From positions 1 through 6,214 of the forward strand of contig DWWI01000187.1 of the NCBI GenBank assembly GCA_019119745.1: DNA of 6,214 bases. Reading direction: 5' to 3'. Shown piece by piece: positions 4,917 through 6,214 of this stretch. The position numbers and the translations under genes were made by a program. Positions within the stretch are counted from its first letter, which is position 1; every line of letters starts with the position of its first letter. The notes below the pieces were generated by a model. The model searched no databases. It saw only the letters and a list, made by a program, of their open reading frames with translations, and was not told the origin of the DNA. This DNA is from Candidatus Mediterraneibacter gallistercoris (GTDB lineage Bacteria > Bacillota_A > Clostridia > Lachnospirales > Lachnospiraceae).

Positions 4917-6214
4917 TCAGCAGGTTGCTCCGCCCTTCAGATGCTTCTGCGCTTTCAGGTTTTCTTCTTTCCTTGAAAGGAGATCATTGCTCAGGAGCTG
5001 TTCCTGTACATTTTCAAATCCGAGTCGTGCAACCGTATCGGCAAATCTCTCTCCCGTGATTCCCTGCTCGCGGAACAGAAGGATTGCCTTTTCCACAATC
5101 TCAAGTACTTCCTCTTTATCTGTAAATACTTTGTCCAGATATCTTCCCTGAGCCACTTTCTTGCCCCAGCGTCCGCCAATGTAAATGCGGTATCCGTTCG
5201 TGTAATCCTCAACCGCGTGGAACGGGCATTTGCCGACGCAGCGGCCGCAGTGGTTGCATGCGGTCTCATCGACCGTGATCTTTCCGTCAGCCATCTTCGC
5301 CACGCCAATCGGGCAGTTGTTCTCAATCTGGCAGACCTTGCAGCCGCGGCACTTCTCCAGATCGATCTGGGGAACTCTCTGGCCGATGATACCGAGGTCA
5401 TTCAGATCCGGTTTTACACAGTTATTCGGACATCCGCCGACCGCGATCTTGAACTTGTGCGGCAGCTTCACTTCCCGGTATCCGTGATAAAATCTCTCAT
5501 GGATCTCCTCAGACAGCGCGAATGTATCGATCAGTCCGTACTGGCAGGTTGTTCCCTTACAGGATACGACCGGGCGGACTTTAGAACCTGTACCTCCAGT
5601 CTCAAGTCCTGCCTGCATCAGATACTCTCTTAGAGGTTCGATATTGTCAAACGGTACTCCCTGGATTTCCATCGTCAGACGGGAAGTCATGGTCACCTCG
5701 CCGCTTCCGAACTTCTCGGCCGCCTCTGCAATGACTCTCGCCTCATCTGCCGTGATCTTTCCATTCCTTGTAATAACACGTCCGTTAAATTTATCCGGTG
5801 TGCGCTTATCTTTCAGGAAGCCGAGTGCTTTCACTCTTGTCTCCTCTTCCTTGGAAACCGCGCCTTCGGCGTTCTCTACTTTAACATCGTTAAAGAATGT
5901 AGCGCCTTCAAGCACAACCGTGTTTTTATATCCATAATAGCGCATTCTGTTCTGCAGGAAATATGCTCTCTTTCCTTTTGCGCATACAAGCAGGAGCTTC
6001 TCGTCCTTGCCGAGTCCTTCAATCTCTCCGTTCACCTGAGCCAGATTTACGAAGAAGGCTCCGCGGATACCCGGCTCTGGCTGAACATCCACTACACGGT
6101 ATCCTTTCGCCGCACCTGCCGCATACTCCGCCGGCGTCATGCTCACAAATGTACCGTCAATCTTGTTCATTAGCACATATACTGCCTGCACGAACGGATG
6201 GATCGCAGTGGAGA
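4917..6214 (-). CDS. Rhodanese / sirohaem reductase / ferredoxin fusion (5' end missing)
   Basis: Residues here are counted from the GTG at 6189-6191. Residues about 14-105 resemble a rhodanese domain, with the sulfur-carrying loop CAKGKRAY (Cys70). Residues about 130-275 form a sulfite/nitrite reductase ferredoxin-like and sirohaem domain, with cysteine pairs Cys211/Cys216 (CKGTTC) and Cys254/Cys258 (GGCPNNC) expected to hold the 4Fe-4S cluster coupled to sirohaem. Residues 281-322 carry two further 4Fe-4S motifs (Cys281, 284, 287, 293 and 312, 315, 318, 322). A helical tail ends in GGATC. The reductase part resembles anaerobic sulfite reductase subunit C, though the substrate (sulfite or nitrite) cannot be told from sequence. 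The frame stays open upstream of the GTG to the window edge (codons for STAIHPF) and no ribosome binding site precedes that GTG, so I treat the gene as partial. A further N-terminal domain, such as a flavin disulfide-reductase module, is possible. It is probably cytoplasmic. Confidence 0.88.
   Translation of the reverse strand, partial: STAIHPFVQAVYVLMNKIDGTFVSMTPAEYAAGAAKGYRVVDVQPEPGIRGAFFVNLAQVNGEIEGLGKDEKLLLVCAKGKRAYFLQNRMRYYGYKNTVVLEGATFFNDVKVENAEGAVSKEEETRVKALGFLKDKRTPDKFNGRVITRNGKITADEARVIAEAAEKFGSGEVTMTSRLTMEIQGVPFDNIEPLREYLMQAGLETGGTGSKVRPVVSCKGTTCQYGLIDTFALSEEIHERFYHGYREVKLPHKFKIAVGGCPNNCVKPDLNDLGIIGQRVPQIDLEKCRGCKVCQIENNCPIGVAKMADGKITVDETACNHCGRCVGKCPFHAVEDYTNGYRIYIGGRWGKKVAQGRYLDKVFTDKEEVLEIVEKAILLFREQGITGERFADTVARLGFENVQEQLLSNDLLSRKEENLKAQKHLKGGATC

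Noticed and set aside
6189..6191. GTG as the true start of the reductase fusion gene
   Set aside because: No Shine-Dalgarno sequence precedes it and the frame is open to the window edge, so the gene most likely begins outside the window.
1..6214. Mobile element, CRISPR array, tRNA, rRNA, toxin-antitoxin or defence system
   Set aside because: I saw no transposase, integrase, spaced repeats, cloverleaf structure or defence domains. The window is filled by core or metabolic genes.

Overview
The window reads as ordinary chromosomal DNA from a low-to-mid-GC member of the Bacillota, most likely class Clostridia and possibly Lachnospiraceae. This is inferred from strong AGGAGG-type ribosome binding sites, the gdpP-rplI-dnaB gene order that is well known in Firmicutes, and a ferredoxin-type sirohaem reductase typical of anaerobes. 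I see no mobile element, CRISPR array, tRNA or rRNA.

Layout from left to right: (1) positions 1-96 hold an extended -10 promoter and a strong ribosome binding site for a plus-strand gene at 97-780. It encodes a protein with an N-terminal MerR-type winged helix-turn-helix, a low-complexity linker and a C-terminal helical (probably coiled-coil) region. (2) Convergent with it, and only 16 bp from its stop, are three tightly spaced minus-strand genes, read from right to left: gdpP (cyclic-di-AMP phosphodiesterase, 2610-4658), rplI (ribosomal protein L9, 2157-2606) and dnaB (replicative helicase, 797-2143). A promoter at 4750-4778 and a structured leader of roughly 85 nt precede gdpP. (3) A minus-strand gene enters from the right edge (4917-6214, 5' end outside the window). 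It encodes a rhodanese-like domain fused to a sirohaem/4Fe-4S sulfite or nitrite reductase domain and a two-cluster ferredoxin domain. It ends in a clear intrinsic terminator at 4799-4849, directly upstream of the gdpP promoter.

How the genes fit together: gdpP, rplI and dnaB form a compact operon joining second-messenger turnover, translation and replication, as in other Firmicutes. The MerR/coiled-coil protein is not part of that operon. Its architecture resembles the Bacillus chromosome-anchoring protein RacA, which is only a hypothesis here. The rhodanese-reductase fusion is a separate transcription unit, probably concerned with reduction of sulfur or nitrogen oxyanions or with sulfane-sulfur handling.

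The most interesting non-coding signals lie around the convergent junction. No canonical terminator is present in the 16 bp gap. The best minus-strand terminator (8+3 bp stem followed by seven T) lies about 170 bp inside the opposing MerR-like gene, so the dnaB transcript would run antisense over the 3' part of that gene. The junction itself is a perfect 13-bp tandem duplication. I found no convincing new defence or mobile system.
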